This document shows, piece by piece, positions 22,062 to 31,548 of a DNA stretch of 64,000 nt. A program made the translations under genes and the position numbers. How positions within the stretch are numbered: the stretch's first letter is position 1; every line of letters begins with the position of its first letter. The notes beneath the pieces are model-generated. The model saw nothing but the letters and a program-made list of their open reading frames with translations. It made no database searches and was not told where the DNA came from. The stretch is from Charina bottae (Eukaryota; Chordata; Lepidosauria; Squamata; Charinaidae). The DNA lies in the NCBI GenBank assembly GCA_023362775.1, contig JALMGJ010000012.1:27249001-27313000 (forward strand). The letters are read 5' to 3'.

Positions 22062-22753
22062 ATGCTTAAGCAAGGGTGTAGGTGTGCACATTTCCCCCCA
22101 TTACAGTAAAAATGTGTAAATCTGTACTGTATGCTTACGAATTTCAGGGTTGCCTAGAAGCCTCAATTAGCAGTTCATTTCATCTGAAGAGGCTTCTATG
22201 CATATGTTGCACATGTGCAGAAATCTCTTCCTGGGCTTCCAGTAGCTCTTCTGGCTACTGGAACTGCAGGTGAAGAACTTGAAAATGAAGGTTAGTAAGA
22301 TGTCTATTTTACTTCACTTTTTGAAGTAGATTCTTGTTATATCGCAAGCCAGCTTTGGAAGATGGAACACTCAATTGATGGCTTTTTGTAGCATGCGAGC
22401 TTCCCATTTATTGCCTTTTAAATGAAAGAATCTTGGTGCTGAAGGAAGACAGGTGGGTGGGGAGTTGTATAGGTGCCAGGGAAGGTGTCTGTGGCACATT
22501 TGTGCTCATAGGGACTATTTTACAATCCCTGGCAGATTCTGAATTATTTTTATACGCTGATGACATTTTGGCAATATTGGATAATTACTTCACTGTCTGA
22601 CTTGATCTGTGTGGTTCAACAATTAGGTAAATATTTGGGTTACAATATTGAATGGGAAAAATCTAATGTACTTACTTTGGATCTAATATATTAATAGATC
22701 AATGTAAGATGTCAGGTTTTGTAATCTGTATATAATACACTAAATATTTAGGA

Positions 22754-22975
22754 CAGGGCTTTCCAAAGTTATTCCCGCGGCGACACACCAACCGGCGTTG
22801 GTGTGTCGCCGTGGGAAAACCCGGAAGTGCGGCAGCGCGCAAAAACCCAGAAGCGCTGCTGCTGCTTTCGGGTTTTGCGCGCTGCGGTTGGTGTGTCGCC
22901 GCGGGAAAACCCGGAAGCGCTGATGATGATCAGCGCTTCCGGGTTGTGTGGCGACACACAGTTTGGAAAGCTCTG
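22754..22975. mobile_element. Buster-like hAT MITE
   Basis: CAGGGCTTTCCAAAG to GTTTGGAAAGCTCTG, 222 bp, with perfect 8-bp target duplication ATTTAGGA (22746-22753 and 22976-22983). Contains CCGGAAGTG at 22821-22829 and a terminal hairpin around CGCTGATGATGATCAGCG. Sits inside the L1 fossil. Confidence 0.92.
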
Positions 22976-23409
22976 ATTTAGGATTATATATGAAAAAAAT
23001 ATTTCAAAATATTTGGAAATTAAAATGTTAAATGCTGTAGATAAGATTGCTGTGGATATTAATAGATGGATCAATATTCTGTTAAATTGGTGGGGTAAAA
23101 TTAATGTTATTAAAATGAATATTACCCTCCAGTTGATTTGGATTTGAAGAGTTACTCCAATGTCAATTCCAAATAGATATTTTATTCAAATACATTGGTG
23201 CTTAAAAGTTTGTGAACTCTCTTGAATTTTCAATATTTCTGCATAAATATGACCTAAAACATGATCTGTTCACGCAAGTCCTAAAACTAGATAAAGAGAA
23301 CCCAATTAAACAAATGAGTCAAAAACAGTATACTACTTTGTTTATTTATTGAGGAAAATGATCCAAAGCTACATATTTGTGTGTGGCAAAAGTGTGTGAA
23401 CCTTTGCTT

Positions 23410-24085
23410 TCAGTAACTGGCATGCCACCCTTGGGCAGCAATAACTGCAACTAAACGTTTCCGATAATTGTTGATCAGTCCTGCACATTGGCTTTGAGGA
23501 ATTTGAGCCCATTCCTCCTTCCAGAACAGCTTCAACTCAGGGATGTTGGGTGGCTTCCGGGCATGAACTGCCCACTTCATGTCCTTCCACAACATTTCTA
23601 TAGGATTAAGGTCAGGACTTGGACTTGGCCATTCCAAAACGTTAACTTTCTTCTGCTTTAACCGTTCTTTGATCATACATCTTGTTTCTTTTGGGTCGTT
23701 GTTTTGCTGCATGACCCATTGAGCTTCAGTTCATGGATAGATACCCTGATATTTTCCCATAGAATTTGCTGGTACAATTCAGAATTCATAGTTCCATCAA
23801 TGATGGTAAGCTGTCCTGGTCCAGAGGCAGCAAAGCAGGCCCAAACCATGATACTGCCACCTCCATGTTTCTCAGATAAGATAAGGTTCTTCTGCTGGAA
23901 TGCCATGTTTGCCTTCGCCAAATATAATGCTTTTCATTCAAGCCACAAAGTTCTGTTTTGGTCTCATCTGTCCACAGAACATTATTCCAGTAGCCTTCTG
24001 GCTTATCCACGTGGTCTTTTGCAAACTGTAGATGGGCAGCAATGTTCTTTTTGGAGAGTAGTGGCTTTCTCCTTGCAACCCTGCC
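23410..24085 (-). pseudogene. Tc1-like DD34E transposase, N-terminus deleted and frameshifted
   Basis: Minus-strand reading gives, in order across three frames, L-S-K-K-N-I-A-A-H-L, V-L-W-T-D-E-T-K (first catalytic Asp), G-G-G-S-I-M-V-W-A-C-F, N-N-D-P-K (second Asp; the usual following His is Glu here) and S-P-D-L-N-P-I-E-M-L-W (catalytic Glu), ending I-N-N-Y-R-K-R-L. The N-terminal paired helix-turn-helix DNA-binding region expected upstream is absent, so the element could not bind its own ends. Two or more frameshifts confirm a relic. Confidence 0.85.
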
Positions 24086-24177
24086 ATGTGCACTATTGTA
24101 ATCCTAGAGGTTCATATACTTTTGCCACAGACAAATACGTAGCTTTGGATCATTTTCCTCAAATAAATGAACAAGTA

Positions 24178-24597
24178 CAGGTAGTCCTCACTTAACGACT
24201 GCAATTGAGACTGGCAACTCTGTTGCTAAGTGACATGGTCATTAAGTTGAAACATGTGACCATGCTGGACTTAAAACATCACTTCCGCTGCGGTCATTAA
24301 GTGAATCACCCGCAGTTGTTAAGCGCAACATCAAATGACAGTGACTTGCGACTTACTTCCAGCTTTTCCATTGGCTTTGTCAGAAGCCATTTGTGGTAGT
24401 CATGTGACACTGTACCCTCATGGACACTGTGACCATCATAAATGCTCGCTGATTGCGAAGTGCCTGAATCACGATCACATGACCAAGGGGACACTGCAAC
24501 AGCTGTAAGTGAGGATCAGTCATAAAACTACTTTTTCAGCGCCGTCATAAGTATGAACAGTCACTAAACAGGGCAGTCGTTAGCCGAGGAGTACCAG
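24178..24597. mobile_element. TA-flanked MITE (CAGGTAGTCCTC family)
   Basis: Left end CAGGTAGTCCTCACTTAACG, right end GAGGAGTACCAG (decayed complement), bounded by TA at 24176-24177 and 24598-24599. The interior is rich in CACTTAACGAC/GTCGTTAAGTG words so arms pair over much of the 420 bp. Second copy at 42881. TA targets indicate a Tc1/mariner-type mobiliser. Confidence 0.85.
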
Positions 24598-26157
24598 TAT
24601 AATGTTTTTGACTCATTTGTTGGGTTCTCTATATCTAGTTTTAGGACTTGTGTGGCGAACAGATCATGTTTTAGGTCATATTTATGCAGAAATATTTAAA
24701 ATGCAAAAGAGTTGACAAACTTTTACATACCACTGTAGATAGACAGACTGCTGAAAAGATTTATATGAGAAGATAGTTCAGTCAATAAAAATCTTGGTGG
24801 CTTATCTTTTGATGAAAGAGATTGATTGATCAGACTTTTAAAATTATCACTGGGAATTTATGTTACGGAATCCTTGGTGCTCTCTGAGCTTGGTTGTTTG
24901 CTTGCAGATGTTCAACATACATTCATTTATGTTACCTATATTTATGTGGAATGAGAATATAACTGAATAGCAAATTTTATGAGCTTTATTGGAAAATCAT
25001 TACTTACTGTAAAAATCTTGGTGATTACTTGGATCAACGTATAACAAAAAAGGTTTGAGAGCAGCTATATATTTGAGCCCTGCTGAGACAGGGATTTTTA
25101 TGGATTTTTATGCTGAGTCTCATGAATATTTAACTTTATGGAAAAATTCTACTTTAAAAATAGGTGATAGACATGCTGTGTTGAATTATAACCCAAAATT
25201 GTGGAATTTGACCATTTTTGAGAAATTCTGGTTCTGTCAGGTGTTAGGAATAGCAAAAGAATTATACTGAGAGACTGAAAAAGTAATATTTCTAGACATT
25301 AAGGATGGGATTCAAGAAATGCTTTATCAATTTTTGAAAAGGCTATTTTCCCCTACCAATCAAAAAATGACATGTTTCCCTTTGGCATAGATTTCATAAT
25401 GTTTTTTAAGAATTGACAATTTTATGTACAATGTATCAAAATAATTTTTTTGCTTTAAACATCTATGTACATTTGTTTTCTTGTAATACACGTTATATGC
25501 ATTGTATCTAGTATTGTAAATGATAAGTTGAAATTCTAATATTTTATGATGGAAAATGCTTTGATCGCTTATAAATAATTGTCAGCTCACAGTAGATTTA
25601 GGGATTTGTTGAACGAGTATTGGCTTCTGAATATTCCTAAATTATAGGAAATCTTATATATAAATATTATAATCATATTGAAATAATGTGTATTAATTTA
25701 AGCCTTCATAGTATTTGTTTCCATTCTGGTTTCAGTTGAAGCTAGGCTTTATTGGCATAGGCTGTAGAAATGTACGTCTACGGTAAAATGGAAAATGGGT
25801 TAGATTCTCTTTGCTTCATGAGCCTGGCTTAGCAGGCTTAGAACCTTAGAACCTTCACGTGTTTCATAAGTCTGCCTCTCCTAGTCTATATAAAATGATG
25901 TGACAATTAATTTGATTGTAGCAAAAAGTGTGTTACTTAAAGGTATATGTATATGTATTCCCCATGGTATAGCTACAGTGAAATAATCCTATTAAGTCTT
26001 GCTCCTAATTAGTGCAAGGCTTTAAAACATTGGGAAATAAAAGATTTCTGGTATCTAGCAAAGGGGGCATCTCATAACCTCCTGAGTGGTCTTGAGGTTT
26101 CAGCACTGCACTTCAGCTCGGCTGAGCCTTCTCATCCTGGATAACTCCTAAAGATGT

Positions 26158-26625
26158 GGACCAGCTCTCTGAATAGCCAGCCAACATAGCCAATGCTAAA
26201 AATTCTAGGAGTTGAAGTGTGCACATCTAAGTAAAGGTAAAGGTTCCCCCCGCACAGTTGTGCAGTCGTGTCCGACTCTAGGGGCCGGTGCTCATCTCCG
26301 TTTGTTAGCCGAAGAGCCAGCGCTGTCCGAAGATGCTTCCATGGTCATGTGGCCGCATGACGGACGCAGAACGCTGTTACCATCCCACCGAAGTGGTACC
26401 TGTTATCTACTTGCATTTGCATGCTTTCGAATTGCTAGGTTGGCAAGAGCTGGGGCGAGTGCGGGAGCTCACTCCGCACACAGGGCTAGGGATTCGAACC
26501 TCCGAACTTGCGATCGACAAGCCTGGCGTCTTACCCGCTGAGCCACCACACCCCCAGCTGAGCCACCACACCTACATGTGCACATCTACAGGGCAGCAAA
26601 TTTGCAGAAGCCTGGTCTAGTGAGA
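26158..26625. mobile_element. hAT-type MITE fragment split by a SINE
   Basis: Flanks of the SINE at 26230-26576 (GCCAGCCAACATAGCCAATG, ATTCTAGGAGTTGAAGTGTG, then GCAGCAAATTTGCAGAAG) look like a diverged copy of the CAGTGTTTCTCAACC family middle. Weak at the right side. Confidence 0.4.
26230..26576 (-). mobile_element. Sauria-type SINE with perfect target duplication
   Basis: Minus orientation of the Sauria layout: GTCCGACTCTAGGGGCCGGT, CTAGGTTGGCAAGAGCTGGG, GGGATTCGAACCTCCGAACT (B box complement), GCTGAGCCACCACACC. Perfect 12-bp duplications TGTGCACATCTA at 26218-26229 and 26577-26588. The head carries a duplicated GCTGAGCCACCACACC separated by a short spacer. Confidence 0.9.
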
Positions 26626-26800
26626 GTCAGGATGGTGTAGTGGTCTACAAATGTGGAGTCCCAGGTTTTAGTGCACCCTCAGCTTTGGAAGCCAACTGAG
26701 TGACTTTGGGCCAGTTGCTCTCAGTCTGACCTACTTCACAGAATTGTTGTGGAAACAAAATAGATCTTATACTTAGAAATAAGCACATACCAAATAAAAA
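26626..26800 (+). mobile_element. MIR/CORE-like SINE
   Basis: GTCAGGATGGTGTAGTGGTC head and GTGACTTTGGGCCAGTTGCT core, then ACTTCACAGAATTGTTGTGG. Diverged. It ends about 90 bp before SMAD2 exon 2. Confidence 0.6.
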
Positions 26801-26894
26801 TACTAGTGTAAGAATTCTCCATTTTGTCTGGATAAAATGGAAGAATAAGGAATTACTTTATTTAAATCTTCTAACAGCTTTCCTTTTTCTATAG

Positions 26895-27177
<283 letters not shown>

Positions 27178-27984
27178 TAAGAACTTTCTAAAGCCAAAAT
27201 TGAGTGTAATTTAATAAGTATACAGCAAGGGTGCAACCTTGTTTCCCTTTTATGTATATATTAAACTATTTGCCATGTTTAGGTTATGGCAGTACCTATT
27301 ACTAGAAGGGCATATGGCGCTTCAGTCAGTTAACCATATTTAAATGTCATCCTCCAGTTTGGAACTATAATTTCAGTTTTGTAAGCCACAGATTTACTAG
27401 AAGAATTCACCTTAGTTGTCAACACTGGTGTCTACTTTTCTTCTTGGATATCAAGAACATCTGGATATGTTCTCCTGGTGGGCTTAAAATGACAAGGAGG
27501 GAAGCTGTATATGTGGTGAATTGGGAAGTATTCCCAGAATAGAATATGGATTCATTTATTTTTTAAATTGAGTTTTTCTTATGGAACATTATGCACTGGG
27601 ATCTGATTCCTTCATATGTCCTGGCCTTCTTAAAAAAATATTGTACATAGTGATGAAATACACAAATGAAACCAGAAAGATCTAATATGAATAAATATTT
27701 ATAAAGCATAAATGGTAATTTTAGGAGCTTTTGAGTATGACAGATTAGAAGACTAAAATGGAAGGGAATATGGTAAACATAATTCTGAATTCTCTTTTGC
27801 TTGCTTTTCTGTGAAAATTGTAATGCTGTGTAGGCTGGCTATTCTGGGGAGTGTGGTCAGTCCCAGCTCATCTGGAGGATACTTTATTAAGGAAAGCTAG
27901 GTTAGGGCCAGCAAAATGCACAATACAGGCAACATACTTAAAGGTATATGTATTCAACAATAACAGCTGTTGATGTACTGACTG

Positions 27985-28715
27985 TCGAGGCTGTTTGGAT
28001 CTGGATGGGGTGGAACAGGAGGGCCTTTGCACAGGTTCAGCTGATACGTCAGTTGTGCCCTTTCCTTTTTCGGGAGGCCCTTCAAACAGTTATTCATGCC
28101 CTGGTCGCCTAATGACAGGGTTACTGCAATGCACTTTACATGGGGCTGCCCTTGAAGAACACTTGGAAGCTACAGGAGGTTCAGAATGCAATGGCCCATG
28201 TGTCACCACTGCTACGTGAACTGCATTGGTTGCCAGTTGGCTTCTGAGTACAATTCAAGGTGCTGGTTATTACCTATAAAGCCCTGTATGGCATTGGGCC
28301 TGGCTGTCTAAGGGACCGCTTACCTCCAATTGTTTCTGCATGCCCAGTATATTTTGGCAGGTTGGTGCACTCCAGGTCCCCTCTTTTAAATGATGTCATC
28401 TTGCAGGACTGAGGAAGCATGTCTTCTCTGTCACGGCCCCCAGGGACAAGGACAGTGCCCTCCTAGGGTTCCAGAAAGCTCTTAAAACCTGGCTTTGGTC
28501 CCAGGCCTGGGGTTAATGTATTGTGTATTTTTGGGTACCCTGTTTTGCTTTGTTTTGTTTGATTTGTGTCATTTTGAGATAGTTTTAGTCCGGGCTGTCT
28601 ATGTGATTTTAGGTTTTATTCGTTCGTATGGATTTTGTTGGTTTGTATGCTGCCCAGAGTCAATTGGAGTTGGGTGCCTATAATAAACTAAAATTAAATA
28701 AATAAATAAATTCAC
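27985..28715 (+). mobile_element. L2-like LINE 3' region
   Basis: Plus-strand relic with CTGCATTGGTTGCCAGTTGG (H-W-L-P-V region), AAGCCCTGTATGGCATTGGG (K-A-L-x-G-I-G), later A-L-K-T-W-L-W-S-Q-A-W-G, and the tail GCTGCCCAGAGTCAATTGGA to AAATAAATAAATAAATTC. Broken by stops. Confidence 0.7.
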
Positions 28716-29029
28716 ATATGTACAAGTCATAATGGTTGGAATTCTCAGCAATATGGGGATGAGAATTGAATTGTGTTCAGTTGTGTCAAATAGGATTTAG
28801 AAGAGAAGGAATCTCACTCTAAAATGATTCCTTCAAATACAGATACAAATAGATTTGTATGCAGTCTTCAATGGAATCAATATTGGCTTACCTAAAAATG
28901 CATAGATTGATCATGGAATGACTGAACAACAGAATGATAAAGGATGGCCTGCACAAATAAAAGTAAACATATATTGGAATAGGTAATGTTTGGTTCCTTT
29001 TTATTATTTTATGCCAAATGCTAAGTGAG
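28716..29029. other. Intron 2, nothing recognised
   Basis: No repeat or exon-like segment seen. Confidence 0.4.
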
Positions 29030-29432
29030 AGAGCCAGTTTGGGGTAGTGGTTAAGACATCAGGCTAGAAACCAGGAGACCATGAGTTCTAGTCCCGCCTT
29101 AGGCACAAAGCCAGCTGTGTGGCCTTGGGCCAGTCACACAGTCTCAGCCCTAAGATGCAGGCAATGGCAAACCACATCTGAAATCTTGCCAAGAAAACTG
29201 CAGGGACTTGTCCAGACAGTCACCAGAGGTCCACCCTGACTTGAAGGCACCAAATATTCATTATCTATCCCTCCCTCCCTTCCTTCCTTCCTTCCTTCCT
29301 TCCTTCCTTCCTTCCTTCCTTCCTTCCTTCCATCCATCCATCCATCCATCCATCCGCATTTTTATTATACAAAGTATATAATGCCGCCTTGAGTTATTTA
29401 TAAAAATAATAAAGGGATAAAAATTAAATAAA
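29030..29432 (+). mobile_element. CORE-type SINE with internal microsatellite
   Basis: Head GAGAGCCAGTTTGGGGTAGT, core GTGGCCTTGGGCCAGTCACA, then a variant 3' body GGCAATGGCAAACCACATCT and TTGCCAAGAAAACTGCAGGG, a TTCC/CATC microsatellite and the tail GCCTTGAGTTATTTATAAAA. Either one SINE with an expanded internal repeat or two adjoining SINE pieces. Confidence 0.6.
29268..29355. repeat. (CCTT)n and (CATC)n microsatellites
   Basis: About 14 TTCC units followed by about six CATC units. Confidence 0.97.
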
Positions 29433-29680
29433 GGAATGCGTCCGGGCCTGGGACGACGGAAGTGGCAGTGCCTCCTGGGGTTGGCTGGCCCCGTAGCACC
29501 ATGATCTATTTTGCGGTTCTAACCCATCTTGGACTTTATTTATTTTATGCTTGGTATGTTTTTTAGAAATTTTGTATAGTTTTTAAATGTTTACTTGCTG
29601 TAACCCGCCCAGAGTCCCTTGTATGGGAGATGGGCGGGGGATAAGTTAAACAAATAAAATAAAATAAAAAATAAAATAAT
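29433..29680 (+). mobile_element. L2-like LINE 3' end
   Basis: GGCCTGGGACGACGGAAGTG, TTGGCTGGCCCCGTAGCACC, and TAACCCGCCCAGAGTCCCTT through GGAGATGGGCGGGGGATAAG, with AAATAAAATAAAATAAA tail; mirror of the minus-strand copy at 52425. Confidence 0.75.
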
Positions 29681-30134
29681 CTGTATAAAGCTGACAAAAT
29701 CATAAGGGAGATGTAGAAATTTGTGCTATATTATTTTAAAATAAATTCACACATGGTATTAAGCTATAATGTTTCTTGTTTGGCATGTGCAGATAAGGCG
29801 GTGTTAGTGAATTAAACAGGGTTTGTTTTAATGAAGTAGCTGTAATTAAAAAACATGATTTTGTCTTAGTGTTTGCAACTACAGTGCAGCATTAATTGCA
29901 AATAGGGTTATAGTGTTTGTGGCTTCCTGACTTAGTTCTGATTTATTTTTCTGCCCTGCCCAAGCCTCTAGCGAATCCAGAGAGCAATAGTAGTTAAAAA
30001 TAATAGAACATAAACAGGAATTCAACAAATAAATTGTGATTAGTTATTGCATTTATATCTTGCCTCTGGGAGTTTAATATGGCATACATGAGGATCTCTT
30101 CTAATTAAATCTGCACAAAAACCTTTAGGAACTT

Positions 30135-30246
30135 CCATATTGCCCCCATGTTGATGCAGTTATATTGGCTACCACATGCTTTCAGAGCCCAATTCAAGAC
30201 GCTTACTTTATTGCATAAGCTGTAAATCACTTAGGCCCAATTTATT
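30135..30246 (+). mobile_element. L2-like reverse transcriptase scrap
   Basis: Reads L-M-Q-L-Y-W-L-P-H-A-F-R-A-Q-F-K-T-L, an L2/CR1-group motif, with no further sequence on either side. Confidence 0.55.
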
Positions 30247-30247
30247 T

Positions 30248-30660
30248 TTATTTTATTTATTTTATATCCCGCCTTTATGTGGCTTGAATCATGTCAACTG
30301 GATTTCTATTTTCTCAGTAGAAACGTTTCACTCCTTATCCAAGGAGCTTCTTCAGACTGAAGAAGCTCCTTGGATAAGGAGTGAAACGTTTCTACTGAGA
30401 AAATAGAAATCCAGTTGACATGATTCAAGCCACAGACTGTTCCACCTGGATGACTGAGAACCTTCATCGACATATCCCGCCTTTATTATTTTTATAAATA
30501 ACTCAAGGCGGTGAACATACCAAATACTCCTTCCTCCTCCTATTTTCCCCACAACAACAACCCTGTGAGGTGAGTTGGGCTGAGAGAGAGAGAGACTGGC
30601 CCAAGGTCACCCAGCTGGCTTTCATGCCTAAGACGGGACTAGAACTCACATTTCTACTTG
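30248..30660 (-). mobile_element. CORE-type SINE split by a Penelope-like insertion
   Basis: Minus orientation: tail ATATCCCGCCTTTATTATTT and ACTCAAGGCGGTGAACATAC, CCCAAGGTCACCCAGCTGGC core, TAGAACTCACA near the B box. The tail is cut by the insertion at 30279-30471, whose duplicated target ATATCCCGCCTTTAT is SINE sequence. Confidence 0.75.
30279..30471. mobile_element. Penelope-like insertion with perfect inverted arms
   Basis: A 193-bp insertion bounded by perfect 15-bp direct repeats ATATCCCGCCTTTAT (30264-30278 and 30472-30486). Its first 155 bp form a perfect palindrome (with one flanking base pair, 30278-30434; centre at 30356; 78-bp arms with no mismatch), followed by a 37-bp tail containing CCACCTGGATGACTGAGAAC. 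The right arm has CTGAAGA (30357-30363), a 6-bp stem CTCCTT/AAGGAG with loop GGAT, then GAAACGTT (30383-30390). Penelope-like elements are known for inverted terminal repeats, target duplications of this size and hammerhead motifs; the family call is an inference. Confidence 0.65.
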
Positions 30661-30996
30661 TACTTCTACTTGTACTTTAAGTTTTACTTAAAGAGTACCT
30701 ATTCTGGTAGTCTGCCCTGCTCTCTTAGGTCTTCAGTTGGATAGCTTTTACAGGTTCTGTCATGATATACCTAACATGGAATTCCCATTCCAAAATGGAA
30801 TTCCCATTTTGAATTCCATATTGTGGAAAAAAATTGCCATTGAAGTTAAGGCAGTCCCCCTTCATTATAGTTTTGGAGGGGCCTTAATACCCACCATTTT
30901 ACCAGGTCCTTTTGAGGTTTGGGGGTTTTAATTGTTCAGTTCTAATATTCATTTTAGGATTTCTATAGAGCCATTGGAGTGGGTGGCACATGCATA

Positions 30997-30998
<2 letters not shown>

Positions 30999-31074
<76 letters not shown>

Positions 31075-31086
31075 AACAAACAAACA
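30999..31086. repeat. (TG)n-(CA)n-(CAAA)n compound microsatellite
   Basis: About 20 TG units run through GTATAC into about 15 CA units, which makes the tract self-complementary, then AAAC/CAAA units. Confidence 0.97.
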
Positions 31087-31548
31087 TATTTATATCCCGC
31101 CCATCTCCCCCGCAAGGAGGGACCCTGGGCGGTTCACAACATAAGTTTATTTATATAAGTTACCAATAAAAACATAAATATTACAAAAAATCACTAAAAT
31201 ATCTAATACAATTTAATCCTAAAGATGGCAATTTTTAGCTTGAATCATGTCAACTGGATTTCTATTTTCTCAGTGGAAACGTTTCGCTCCTTATCCAAGG
31301 AGCTTCTTCAGTCTGAGCAAATATATAGAAGATAGGTGGTTTATATATATAATATATAGAAGATAGGTGGTTTGAGAGAGGGGTCAAGGAATCCATTTAT
31401 GCTAACTTGGAAAATCCTTCCTTGAATAGAGGTGGGGGCCTCAGGCACAATCTTTCTCCCATCTTTGTCTTCTGTGCCTAGGAAGATTAAGACCATTTCA
31501 CAAGCTCAACAGCAGCATGGTGATCTTAACGATCCTCCTTTAGATGAT

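Larger units (their letters stand above)
23193..24735 (-). mobile_element. Tc1/mariner-type transposon with long terminal inverted repeats
   Basis: The ends CATTGGTGCTTAAAAGTTTG and (reverse complement of right) CAGTGGTATGTAAAAGTTTG, flanked by TA on each side, extend into inverted repeats of roughly 140-200 bp (both contain AATATGACCTAAAACATGAT). Between them is a decayed DD34E transposase on the minus strand. A 420-bp MITE at 24178-24597 lies in the 5' side. Net of that insert the element is about 1.1 kb, shorter than an intact Tc1-like element. Confidence 0.88.
22510..25275 (+). mobile_element. Ancient L1 ORF2 fragment split by two DNA transposons
   Basis: With frameshifts and stops, the unoccupied parts read like L1 reverse transcriptase: Y-A-D-D-I-L-like (22555-22573), G-Y-N-I-E-W-E-K-S (about 22638-22664), then N-R-W-I-N-I-L-L-N-W-W-G-K-I-N-V-I-K-M-N-I (23060-23122, with L1's hallmark W-x-G-K/R-I-x-x-I-K-M-N), later N-L-G-G-L-S-F (24790-24812). 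It is interrupted at 22754-22975 and 23193-24735. No 3' tail recognised. Confidence 0.65.
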
